From Methylobacterium fujisawaense (GTDB lineage Bacteria > Pseudomonadota > Alphaproteobacteria > Rhizobiales > Beijerinckiaceae), in NCBI RefSeq assembly GCF_014138435.1, contig NZ_JACJIM010000003.1:1-64000 (forward strand): 64,000 bases of DNA, written 5' to 3'. The notes below the pieces were generated by a model. The model was not told the DNA's origin. It did not search any database and saw nothing but the letters and a program-made list of their open reading frames with translations. This document shows, one piece after another, positions 50,107 to 58,012 of the stretch; position 1 is the first letter of the stretch, and each line of letters starts with the position of its first letter. The position numbers and the translations under genes were made by a program.

Positions 50107-51315
50107 ATGGATGTCTCTTCGCTGGCGCTGCTCGGCCTCTCGTGGCTTTCGCTGCTCTGCCTGATCCTGGCGGCGGCGGGCTGCGTCTACGGCTTGGCCG
50201 CCGCCGTCTGCGCCGGCCGCTACGCGGCGCGCCGCCCCCCGGTGCTTGCCGGCGGCGCGGCCCGGCCTTCCGTGACCGTCCTCAAGCCGCTCTGCGGTCT
50301 CGAGCCGAACCTCTACGCGAATCTCGAGACCGTGCTGCGCCAGGACTATGCCGGGCCGGTCCAGATCCTGTTCGGCGTCCAGAGGACCACCGATCCGGCG
50401 ATCGGCGTGGTGGAGCGGCTGCAGCAGGCCTATCCCGATGCCCGCATCGATCTCGTGATCGACGGCCGCCAGCACGGCTCGAACCGGAAGGTCTCGAACC
50501 TGATCAACATGGCCGAGGCCATCGCCCACGACGTGGTGGTGTTGGCCGACAGCGACATGGTGGTCGGCCCCGACTATCTGGAGCGCCTCGTGGCGGAGCT
50601 GTCGCAGGACGGCGTCACCGGCGTCACCTGCCTGTATCACGGCGTGCCCGCTTATCGCGGCCTTTACGACCAGCTCTCGACGCTCGCGATCGACACGCAG
50701 TTCCTGCCCAACGTGGTGATGGGCCTGAGCCTCGGATTGGCGAAGCCCTGCTTCGGCTCCACCGTGGCCTTCACCCGGGCGAGCCTCGAGGCGGTGGGGG
50801 GCTTCCGCACCTTCCGCAACGATCTCGCGGACGATTACGCCATCGGCGCCGCCCTGCGCGGCCTCGGCGGCCGTGTGGCGATCCCCAGCTTCACCATCGG
50901 CCATACCAGCGTCGACACCGACCTCGCCGGCCTGTGGCGGCACGAGCTGCGCTGGAACCGCACCATCCGCACCGTCGATCCGGCCGGCTATGCCGGCTCG
51001 ATCGTCACCCACGCCTTCCCCCTCGCCTTGCTGGGCGCCCTCCTGCCCGGCGCCGGCACCGGCGCGCTCTGGGTCGCCGCTGCGGCGCTGGCGAGTCGGG
51101 TCCTGCTCTGTCGGCAACTGGAGCGTGCCTTCGGCTTGGCTCCGCACCCCTACGGACTGTTGCCGATCCGCGACATCCTCTCCTTCCTGAACTTCTCCTG
51201 GGCCTTCGTGTCGGGGGCGGTGACATGGAAAGGTCACGATTATCACGTGGTTGCGGATGGCACCCTGATCCCGGACGCCGAACTCGGCCGCGATGCCGGC
51301 GCGCCCACCCGCTGA
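50107..51315 (+). CDS. hpnI: Hopanoid glycosyltransferase HpnI
   Basis: 402-aa membrane-anchored family 2-type (ceramide glucosyltransferase-like) glycosyltransferase. An N-terminal TM helix (SLLCLILAAAGCVYGLAAAV) is followed by LKPLCGLEPNLYANLE, the nucleotide-binding VVLADSDMVVGPDY, and the catalytic region GGFRTFRNDLADDYAIG with HELRWNRTIR (QxxRW-like RW). C-terminal TM segments follow. By the Burkholderia work on hopanoid side chains, HpnI transfers N-acetylglucosamine to bacteriohopanetetrol. 87 bp after hpnM. Confidence 0.92.
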   Translation: MDVSSLALLGLSWLSLLCLILAAAGCVYGLAAAVCAGRYAARRPPVLAGGAARPSVTVLKPLCGLEPNLYANLETVLRQDYAGPVQILFGVQRTTDPAIGVVERLQQAYPDARIDLVIDGRQHGSNRKVSNLINMAEAIAHDVVVLADSDMVVGPDYLERLVAELSQDGVTGVTCLYHGVPAYRGLYDQLSTLAIDTQFLPNVVMGLSLGLAKPCFGSTVAFTRASLEAVGGFRTFRNDLADDYAIGAALRGLGGRVAIPSFTIGHTSVDTDLAGLWRHELRWNRTIRTVDPAGYAGSIVTHAFPLALLGALLPGAGTGALWVAAAALASRVLLCRQLERAFGLAPHPYGLLPIRDILSFLNFSWAFVSGAVTWKGHDYHVVADGTLIPDAELGRDAGAPTR

Positions 51316-51372
51316 TCCCGGCTTTCGCTTCCTTCCCCCTCCCCCCGGCATTGCCCTGAGGCCTTGAACCCC

Positions 51373-52806
51373 ATGCGCACGCTCTTCCTCCAGGCCCCCA
51401 CCTTCGACGGTTTCGACGGCGGTGCCGGCTCCCGCTATCAAGCCAAGCGCGAGATCAAGTCGTTCTGGTACCCGACTTGGCTGGCCCAGCCGGCCGCCCT
51501 GGTGCCGAACTCGAAGCTGATCGACGCGCCGCCGCACAACATCAAGCTTCCCGAGATCGTGGCCCAGGCCAACGACTTCGACCTCGTCGTGCTCCACACC
51601 TCGGTGCCGTCGTTCAAGTCCGACGTGAAGACGATCGAGGCGCTGAAGGCCGCCAACCCGAAGCTGATCGCCGGCCTGATCGGCGCCAAGGTCGCGGTCG
51701 ACGCCGCCGGCGCCATGGCCCAGGCCCCGGTGGTCGATTTCTGCGCCCGCAACGAGTTCGACTTCACCGTCAAGGAAGTCGCCGAGGGCGTCCCGATGTC
51801 GGAGATCAAGGGCCTGTCCTATCGCGACGCCAACGGTGTCGTGGTCCATAACGAGGACCGCGAGATCATGACCGACATGGACCAGCTGCCCTTCGTCACC
51901 AGCGTCTACAAGCGCGACCTGGAGATGGAGAAGTACTTCATCGGCTACCTGAAGCACCCCTACATCTCGTTCTACTCCGGCCGGGGCTGCAAGAGCCGCT
52001 GCACCTTCTGCCTCTGGCCGCAGACCGTCGGCGGCCACACCTACCGCACCCGCTCGGTCGCCCACGTGATCGAAGAGATCAAGTACTGCCTGAAGGAGTT
52101 CCCGCAGACCAAGGAGTTCTTCTTCGACGACGACACCTTCACCGACAACCTCCCGCGCGCCGAGGAGATCGCCCGCGAGCTCGGCAAGCTCGGCGTCACG
52201 TGGTCGTGCAACGCCAAGGCGAACGTGCCGCGCGAGACCCTGAAGGTGCTCAAGGAGAACGGCCTGCGCCTGCTGCTGGTCGGCTACGAGTCCGGCAACC
52301 AGACCATCCTGCACAACATCAAGAAGGGCATGCGGGTCGAGGTCGCCGAGAAGTTCACCAAGGATTGCCACGACCTGGGCATCGCCATCCACGGCACCTT
52401 CATCCTCGGCCTGCCGGGCGAGACCAAGGAGACGATCCAGGAGACGATCGCCTTCGCCAAGCGGATCAACCCGCACACGATCCAGGTCTCCCTGGCCGCG
52501 CCCTACCCGGGCACCTTCCTGTACAAGCAGGCGGTGGAGAACGGCTGGCTCGACATCGAGAACGCCGAACTCGTCGACGAGAACGGCGTGCAGGTCGCGC
52601 CGCTGCACTACCCGCACCTCTCGCACACCGAGATCTTCACCTCGGTCGAGGAGTTCTACAAGAAGTTCTACTTCCGGGCGCCGAAGATCGCCTCGATCGT
52701 GAGCGAGATGGTGCGCTCGCCCGACATGATGAAGCGCCGCCTGCGCGAGGGCGTCGAGTTCTACCGCTTCCTCAAGGAGCGTCAGGGCACCGCCAAGGCG
52801 GCGTAA
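51373..52806 (+). CDS. hpnJ: Hopanoid radical SAM protein HpnJ
   Basis: 477-aa radical SAM enzyme. The N-terminal 170 residues form a Rossmann-like B12-binding-type domain (GAKVAVDAAGAMAQAPVVD). The 4Fe-4S motif is Cys206, Cys210, Cys213 in GRGCKSRCTFCLW, with GYESGNQTILHNIKKG and GTFILGLPGETKE further on. HpnJ is required for conversion of BHT glucosamine to BHT cyclitol ether, by ring contraction. ATG 51373 is used; an in-frame TTG at 51364 is the alternative. It follows hpnI by 57 bp. Confidence 0.94.
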   Translation: MRTLFLQAPTFDGFDGGAGSRYQAKREIKSFWYPTWLAQPAALVPNSKLIDAPPHNIKLPEIVAQANDFDLVVLHTSVPSFKSDVKTIEALKAANPKLIAGLIGAKVAVDAAGAMAQAPVVDFCARNEFDFTVKEVAEGVPMSEIKGLSYRDANGVVVHNEDREIMTDMDQLPFVTSVYKRDLEMEKYFIGYLKHPYISFYSGRGCKSRCTFCLWPQTVGGHTYRTRSVAHVIEEIKYCLKEFPQTKEFFFDDDTFTDNLPRAEEIARELGKLGVTWSCNAKANVPRETLKVLKENGLRLLLVGYESGNQTILHNIKKGMRVEVAEKFTKDCHDLGIAIHGTFILGLPGETKETIQETIAFAKRINPHTIQVSLAAPYPGTFLYKQAVENGWLDIENAELVDENGVQVAPLHYPHLSHTEIFTSVEEFYKKFYFRAPKIASIVSEMVRSPDMMKRRLREGVEFYRFLKERQGTAKAA

Positions 52807-52817
52807 GTCAGGGGTCC

Positions 52818-52906
52818 GGGGCCTTCGGCCCCGGCGGGGAGCGGGGCAGAGCCCCGCCCCCTACCCAGGGCTCCGCCCTGGACCCGCGAGAGGGCACGCC
52901 CTCTCG
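52818..52906 (+). repeat. Four consecutive hairpins between hpnJ and hpnK
   Basis: Four perfect or near-perfect palindromes in 89 bp: GGGGCCTTCGGCCCC (52818-52832), CGGGGCAGAGCCCCG (52842-52856), CCAGGGCTCCGCCCTGG (52865-52881) and CGAGAGGGCACGCCCTCTCG (52887-52906). The wording GGGCAGAGCCCCGCCCC plus CAGGGCTCCGCCCTGG is a repeat type I associate with alphaproteobacterial intergenic regions. No T-tract follows, so it is not a classical terminator. Confidence 0.75.
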
Positions 52907-52926
52907 ACACCCGTTACGAGGTTTGC

Positions 52927-53769
52927 GTGAAGCGTCTGGTCGTCACCGCGGACGATTTCGGGCTGAGCCCCGAGGTCAACGAGGCCGTCGAGCAGGCCCA
53001 TCGCGACGGGATCCTCACGGCGGCGAGCCTGATGGTCTCGGCGCCGGCCGCCGCCGACGCGGTGGCGCGGGCCCGGCGGATGCCGTCCCTGCGGGTCGGG
53101 CTGCACCTCGTCCTCGTCGAGGCGTGGCCCACCCTCCCCCCCGCGGACCTGCCCGACCTGACCGACGCGGCCGGTCTGATGCGCGCCGACATGGGGCGCC
53201 TCGGCCTCGACTTCGCCCGCAAGCCCGCCGCCCGGCGGCAGCTCGCGGCCGAGATCCGCGCCCAGTTCGAGGCCTACCGGGCGACCGGCCTGCCGCTCGA
53301 CCATGTCAACGCCCACAAGCATTTCCACGTCCATCCGCTGATCGCGGGCGCGGTGCTGCGCATCGGCCGCGACTTCGGCATGCGCGCCCTGCGGGTGCCC
53401 CGGGAGCCGCGGGAGATCCTGCGCCGCGCCGAGCCCGGAGCGCGGCCGCGGGCCGCCCTCGACATCGCCCCCTGGGCGGCGCTGCTCGCCGTGCGCGCCC
53501 GTCAGGCCGGGCTGCTGATCCCCGACCGCACCCTCGGCCTGGCCTGGTCCGGCGCCATGACACCGGTGCGCGTCGCGGCGCTGCTGGCCCAGCTCCCCGA
53601 CGGCCTGACCGAACTCTACACCCATCCGGCCACCGGCGGCGGCTTCCCGGGCGAGGCGCCGGGCTACCGCTATGCCGACGAGCGCGATGCGCTGACCGCC
53701 CCCGCCTCCCGCGCGGCAGCCGAAGCCTCGGGCGCGATCCGCGGCGGCTTCTCCGACTTCCTCAGTTGA
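52927..53769 (+). CDS. hpnK: Hopanoid deacetylase HpnK (YdjC family)
   Basis: 280-aa metal-dependent deacetylase of the YdjC/ChbG family. Metal site Asp-Asp in VTADDFGLSPEVNEAV (9-ish), and the second ligands in HVNAHKHFHVHPLIAG; EHxH-type TELYTHPATGG near the C-terminus. It removes the acetyl group from GlcNAc-BHT, giving BHT glucosamine, the substrate for HpnJ. Starts with GTG at 52927. It is separated from hpnJ by a 120-bp gap full of hairpins. Confidence 0.92.
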   Translation: MKRLVVTADDFGLSPEVNEAVEQAHRDGILTAASLMVSAPAAADAVARARRMPSLRVGLHLVLVEAWPTLPPADLPDLTDAAGLMRADMGRLGLDFARKPAARRQLAAEIRAQFEAYRATGLPLDHVNAHKHFHVHPLIAGAVLRIGRDFGMRALRVPREPREILRRAEPGARPRAALDIAPWAALLAVRARQAGLLIPDRTLGLAWSGAMTPVRVAALLAQLPDGLTELYTHPATGGGFPGEAPGYRYADERDALTAPASRAAAEASGAIRGGFSDFLS

Positions 53770-53779
53770 CCAGCGCCGA

Positions 53780-53799
53780 TATCTGACTTTAGTCAGATA
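53780..53799. promoter_or_regulatory. Perfect palindromic operator of the MarR-GNAT gene
   Basis: TATCTGACTTTAGTCAGATA: 9-bp arms with a 2-bp spacer, perfect, ending 2 bp before the ATG at 53802. An AT-rich symmetric site just ahead of a MarR-type regulator gene is the expected autoregulatory operator. It occupies the ribosome-binding position. Confidence 0.72.
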
Positions 53800-53801
53800 A
53801 A

Positions 53802-54677
53802 ATGACGTCCGCCGAGATCGCCCATGTCCGCCGGTTCGCCCGTGCCGTCACCGCTGAGGTCGGTGCGCTCGATTCCTCGTTCCTCGGCCGGGGCCGTCCC
53901 CTGGGGGCCGCACGCGTCCTGAACGCGATTGGGGCCGGGCGCACGGAGGTCGGCGCGATCCGCACCTATCTCGGCCTCGATTCCGGCCTGATGAGCCGTC
54001 TCCTGCGGGGCCTGGAGGAGGAGGGACTGGTCGCGACGGCGCCGCATCCCGCGGATGCCCGTCGCCGGATCGCGTCGCTGACCGAGGCCGGGCGGAGCGA
54101 GTTCGCGGCCTACGAGGCGCTGTCGGATGCCCGCGCCGTCGCCCTGCTGGAGCGCGCGCCGCAGGTGGACGCGCTCCTGCACGCCATGGACCGGGTCGCC
54201 CTGGTTCTCGGCCACGACGCCATCGCCATCACGGAGACTGATCCGACCGGCGCGGCGTCCCGCGCCTGCCTCGACGCCTACTACGCCGAGCTGGCCAGCC
54301 GATTCGCCGGCGGGTTCGACGTCGCGCGGTCGTGCGACCCCGAGGCCGCCGCCATGGTGCGCCCACGCGGCGTATTCCTGCTCGCGAGCGGCGACGGCCT
54401 GCCGGTCGGATGCGTCGGGCTCAAGGGGAACGGCGGCGCGGTCGCGGAGATCAAGCGGCTCTGGATCGATCCCGCGGCCCGCGGGCTGGGCCTTGCCAAG
54501 CGGCTGATGCAGGCGGCCGAGGTGGCCGCCCGCGACCTCGGGATCCGGACGCTGCGGCTCGACACCAACAGTGCCCTCCCCGAGGCCCTGACGCTCTACC
54601 GGCGATCGGGCTGGGTGGAGATCGACCGGTTCAACGACGACCCCTACCCGGACCATTTCTTCGAGAAGGCCCTCTGA
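53802..54677 (+). CDS. MarR-type regulator fused to GNAT acetyltransferase
   Basis: 291 aa in two domains. Residues 1-150 form a winged helix: RTEVGAIRTYLGLDSGLMSR and LLRGLEEEGLVATAPHPADA, then RRRIASLTEAG. Residues 150-291 are a GNAT domain: EIKRLWIDPAARGLGLAKRL (acetyl-CoA loop R-G-x-G) and DTNSALPEALTLYRRSGWVE. Such MarR-GNAT fusions occur widely in actinobacteria and Rhizobiales, and often autoregulate. Ligand and acetyl acceptor unknown. A palindrome at 53780-53799 abuts the start. It follows hpnK by 32 bp but has its own control site. Confidence 0.88.
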   Translation: MTSAEIAHVRRFARAVTAEVGALDSSFLGRGRPLGAARVLNAIGAGRTEVGAIRTYLGLDSGLMSRLLRGLEEEGLVATAPHPADARRRIASLTEAGRSEFAAYEALSDARAVALLERAPQVDALLHAMDRVALVLGHDAIAITETDPTGAASRACLDAYYAELASRFAGGFDVARSCDPEAAAMVRPRGVFLLASGDGLPVGCVGLKGNGGAVAEIKRLWIDPAARGLGLAKRLMQAAEVAARDLGIRTLRLDTNSALPEALTLYRRSGWVEIDRFNDDPYPDHFFEKAL

Positions 54678-54725
54678 GGCCTTCCGTAGCGCCGGCCGCG
54701 ACCGGCCGGCGCGACTCGGCCCGTC

Positions 54726-57413
54726 CTATTTGGCCGGCACCGGATCCTGGTGCGGGGCGGTCTTGCGCAGGGCCGCGCCGGCCGCCTTCTCGGCTTCCGG
54801 ACGGTCATCGTCGGGCTGCGCCGGCGGCTCACCGAGGGTTGCCGGCACGACGAAGAACGCCGCCACCAGGGTGAAGAACAGCGACAGCGCCAGCAGCTTG
54901 CCCATGCTCGCCGTGCCCGGATGGCTCGACAGGACCAGCGATCCGAAGGCGCTGCCGGTGGTCAGCGCGGAGAAGAAGATCGCCCGGGTCAGGCTGGAGG
55001 CGAGCATGTCGGTCACGCCCGCCCGCCACGCGATCACGTAGTAGATGTGGAACGCTACGCCGACCGCGAGCATCAGCGGCAGGGCGATGATGTTGGCGAA
55101 ATTCAGCGGCATGCCGACGATGCGCATCGCCATGAGCGTCCAGAGGGTCGCGATCACCAGCGGGCCGAGGGTCATCGCCACGTCCCAGGGTTTCCGCAGG
55201 GCGACCGACAGGATGACGAAGATCAGCACGAAGGCCGTCACCGCCGCCTGCACGAAGGCGCCCAGAATCGTGTAGCTCGACTGCGTCGTGGCCACGGGCG
55301 CACCGGTGGCGTGCGGGGCGACCTTCAGGACCTCGTCCGAGAAGCGGCGCAGCACCGTGTCGTCGTTCGAATCACCCTTGGGGTGGACCTCGATGCGCGC
55401 ACGCCCGTCCGCCGCCACCCAGTCGGCCTTGAGCTGCGGCGGCAGGTTCTCCAGCGTGATCTTCTCGGGATGCAGCAGGTCGCGCAGGCGCGCCAGCAGC
55501 GGCACGAGGTCCTTGGTCAGCGCCACCGAAGCCGCCTCGCGCATCTGCACCGGGCCGGCGGCGAGCTTGTCGAGGGTGCCGGCGAGGCGCTTGGCCTCTT
55601 GGGCGCCCTTCGCGTCGCCCTTGGCGTCGGTCGAGAGGCCGTTGAGCGCCGCGGCGGCGTCCTTGAGCGCCTTGACGTTGTCGGCGTCGGTCGGCGGCGG
55701 CGGCCTGCGGCCGGGATTGAGCACCGGGTCGAGGAGCTGGGCCGTATCGGCGACCTGGGCCAGCTTCTTGTCCTGGTCGCGCGGGACGAACGTGTCGATG
55801 CTGTTGACCGAGGCGGTGACCGGAAGGGCCAGAAGCGTCTTCGACAGCGCCGGGACTGCGTCGACGCTCGGCGCCAGCACGTCGATGAAGTTCGGGCTGG
55901 TCTCGGGATTCTTGATCAGGTCCAGATAGGTCGCGATGGACTGCGTCTTGGGGCTGCGCAGGTGCATCGGGTTCGAGTCGAACGGCAGGTGCCAGAGCAG
56001 CGGCGCCCCGGCCAGGGTCACGAGGCCGACGCCGATCAGGATCGGCTTGCGGTGCTGGATGATCCACGGATCGACGCCGACGAGCCAGTTGGTCTGCACC
56101 GCCGCCTTCTCGCCCACGGGCTTGAACACCGCGATCAGCGCGGGCAGCAGCGTCAGGGAGAACAGGAAGGCCACGACCATGCCAACGCCGGCGATCAGGC
56201 CGAGCTCAGACACGCCCCGGAAGGCCGTGGGCAGGAAGGCGAAGAAGCCCGCGACCAGCGACACCGCGGCGAGCGTCAGCGACCAGCCGACCCCGCGCGC
56301 GGCGGCGCGGATCGCGCTCTCCAGGGTCGGCTGCTCGTAGCGGTCCGCCCGGTAGCGCACCGAGAACTGGATGCCGAAATCGATGCCGAGCCCGACGAAC
56401 AGGGCCGCGAAGGCCACCGAGATCGGGTTCAGCTCCTTGACCATGACGAGGCCCAGGGCGGCCGTGACCACGAGACCCGCGAAGGTGGTGATGATCACCG
56501 CGCCGACGAGCTTGCCCGAGCGCAGGGCCAGCCACAGGAACAGCACGATCGCGCCGACGATGATGCTGTTGTTGAGGCCCGCATCCTCCGACAGCGTCGC
56601 GAACTCCTCGTCCGCCACCGCCACCGTGCCGGTCAGACGCATGCGCAGGCCGTTCTGCCCGTCGATCCCGAGATCCTTCGCGACGTTGCGGATCAGCTTG
56701 GTCGCCTGGTAGCCGGGCTCCAGGGCGTTGAAGTCGAGGACCGGCTGGATCACCACGAACTTCATCTTGTCGGTGACGCTGGTCTGGCCCCCCGACAGCA
56801 GCTCCTGCCACGACATCCGCGCCGGCTTGCCGGCCAGCACCTTCTGCAGCGTGTCGTCGATCTGCCCCATGGGCTTCTCGAGATCTTCGAGCTTGGCGTC
56901 GCCGGTCTTCACGCCGCGGGCGCCCAGCGTCAGCACCCGCATCACGCCCCGCAGGGACGGATCGGCGGCGAGCGGCCCGAGCAGGCCCTGCTGCTGGGTC
57001 AGCGCTTCGAGGGTCTTGTCGAGGTCCGCCTGCGACATCAGCAGCAGGCCGTTCTTGTTGAAGAACGGGCCGCCATCGGGCCGGTAGACCGTCTCGATCA
57101 GGTTCTTGTGGGCGGTCAGCGCCTTGGCGAGGTTGGCGGCCGCCTCCTCGGTCTCCTCGGGCGTCTCGCCGTTGATCACCGCGACGATCGTGTTGCTGCG
57201 CTGCGGGAACGCCTTCTCGAAATTGATCTCGTCCTGCCGCCACGGCTCCTTCGGGTCGATCAGCCGCTCGACATCCGTGTTGATTCGGAACAGATGCGCC
57301 GCGACCCCGAGGCTCGCGACCGTGACGAACGCCGTGAAGGCGATCACGATCCACCGATACCGCACCGAGAACGCGACGAGACTTTCGATCACGAGCACCC
57401 TGCCTGTTCGCAT
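54726..57413 (-). CDS. hpnN: Hopanoid RND transporter HpnN
   Basis: 895-aa RND-type (MMPL/SSD) inner-membrane transporter. Topology: TM1 near 20-40 (WIVIAFTAFVTVASLGVAAH), a large periplasmic loop, TM2-6 (NSIIVGAIVLFLWLALR, and SVAFAALFVGLGIDFGIQFS), then a second periplasmic loop and TM7-12, ending with TLVAAFFVVPATLGEPP. GxD proton-relay wording (GLGIDFGIQ) is present. HpnN moves hopanoids from the inner to the outer membrane in Rhodopseudomonas. Convergent with the MarR-GNAT gene and divergent from hpnH. ATG 57413. Confidence 0.93.
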   Translation of the reverse strand: MRTGRVLVIESLVAFSVRYRWIVIAFTAFVTVASLGVAAHLFRINTDVERLIDPKEPWRQDEINFEKAFPQRSNTIVAVINGETPEETEEAAANLAKALTAHKNLIETVYRPDGGPFFNKNGLLLMSQADLDKTLEALTQQQGLLGPLAADPSLRGVMRVLTLGARGVKTGDAKLEDLEKPMGQIDDTLQKVLAGKPARMSWQELLSGGQTSVTDKMKFVVIQPVLDFNALEPGYQATKLIRNVAKDLGIDGQNGLRMRLTGTVAVADEEFATLSEDAGLNNSIIVGAIVLFLWLALRSGKLVGAVIITTFAGLVVTAALGLVMVKELNPISVAFAALFVGLGIDFGIQFSVRYRADRYEQPTLESAIRAAARGVGWSLTLAAVSLVAGFFAFLPTAFRGVSELGLIAGVGMVVAFLFSLTLLPALIAVFKPVGEKAAVQTNWLVGVDPWIIQHRKPILIGVGLVTLAGAPLLWHLPFDSNPMHLRSPKTQSIATYLDLIKNPETSPNFIDVLAPSVDAVPALSKTLLALPVTASVNSIDTFVPRDQDKKLAQVADTAQLLDPVLNPGRRPPPPTDADNVKALKDAAAALNGLSTDAKGDAKGAQEAKRLAGTLDKLAAGPVQMREAASVALTKDLVPLLARLRDLLHPEKITLENLPPQLKADWVAADGRARIEVHPKGDSNDDTVLRRFSDEVLKVAPHATGAPVATTQSSYTILGAFVQAAVTAFVLIFVILSVALRKPWDVAMTLGPLVIATLWTLMAMRIVGMPLNFANIIALPLMLAVGVAFHIYYVIAWRAGVTDMLASSLTRAIFFSALTTGSAFGSLVLSSHPGTASMGKLLALSLFFTLVAAFFVVPATLGEPPAQPDDDRPEAEKAAGAALRKTAPHQDPVPAK

Positions 57414-58012
57414 CGGACGCGCCCCATGCGCGACCGGCTCCTGTCATTCGTCCGGTCCAGACCCCGCCCACCGACACGGACGGGCCCCGGGCTCCGCCGG
57501 CCGATCGCGCCGCGATCCGGTCGGGTGCGCATCGGGTTCGAGGAACGCCGCACTGCCCGTTCTGGCCACGCCGTGCGCGTCCAGGACCCGACTCCGCCCG
57601 ATGATGCGGTCCGCGGTCGGGTCACCCGCCGCGGGCCGGGACTTGCATCGCGGCCACGAGGCTCAGTAAAGAGGGCGATGCCAGATTGCAACGCGGCCGC
57701 TGTGGCGCGCATCCCGCGCCTGTCCGTGTGCGCTAGCGCACGGCGATCCTGGCGCGGCCACCAGAATCTTGGGATTCCGGTCGTATTGCCGACGCAATGC
57801 ACGTGCTGTCCTCAACGATCGGACGTCTCCGCCCACGGATCCCGCGGGAGCGGTGCGTGTGGCGCCGTTGCGTCAGGAGCAGGATAAGATGTCATGACCT
57901 CGCCGAAACGGGGTCGTTTCAGATTAGTTCCAAGCTAGATCGCTGGAATTCGAGATTTTTTCGCGTTAAGCACCCCAATGCCCCGGGGTCGACGAAGTAA
58001 GGAGCCGCAATC
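57414..58012. other. 599-bp divergent regulatory region hpnN / hpnH
   Basis: No supportable gene. It carries the EcfG-like motif at 57907-57931 (minus), a 6-bp inverted repeat GAAACGGGGTCGTTTC at 57905-57920 overlapping its -10, and an AT-rich patch at 57925-57975 upstream of hpnH. The part 57414-57700 is very GC-rich and may form an untranslated leader of hpnN. Confidence 0.5.
57907..57931 (-). promoter_or_regulatory. EcfG-like promoter motif between hpnN and hpnH
   Basis: On the minus strand, GGAAC (57931-57927), 16 bp spacer, CGTT (57910-57907): an exact consensus match pointing to hpnN. The hpnN ATG lies about 490 bp downstream, unusually far, so this one is less certain than the three others. 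Confidence 0.35.

Noticed and set aside
49312..52626. 1104-aa open frame on the minus strand opposite hpnL-hpnJ
   Set aside because: Low-complexity His/Asp/Gly/Arg-rich translation typical of the antisense of GC-rich genes; the plus-strand genes have clear domains.
54750..57887. 1045-aa open frame on the plus strand opposite hpnN
   Set aside because: Shadow frame; no domain, and composition is that of antisense GC-rich DNA.
57944..57966. GGAAT-N14-CGTT before hpnH as a further EcfG promoter
   Set aside because: One mismatch in the -35 and a spacer two bases too short.
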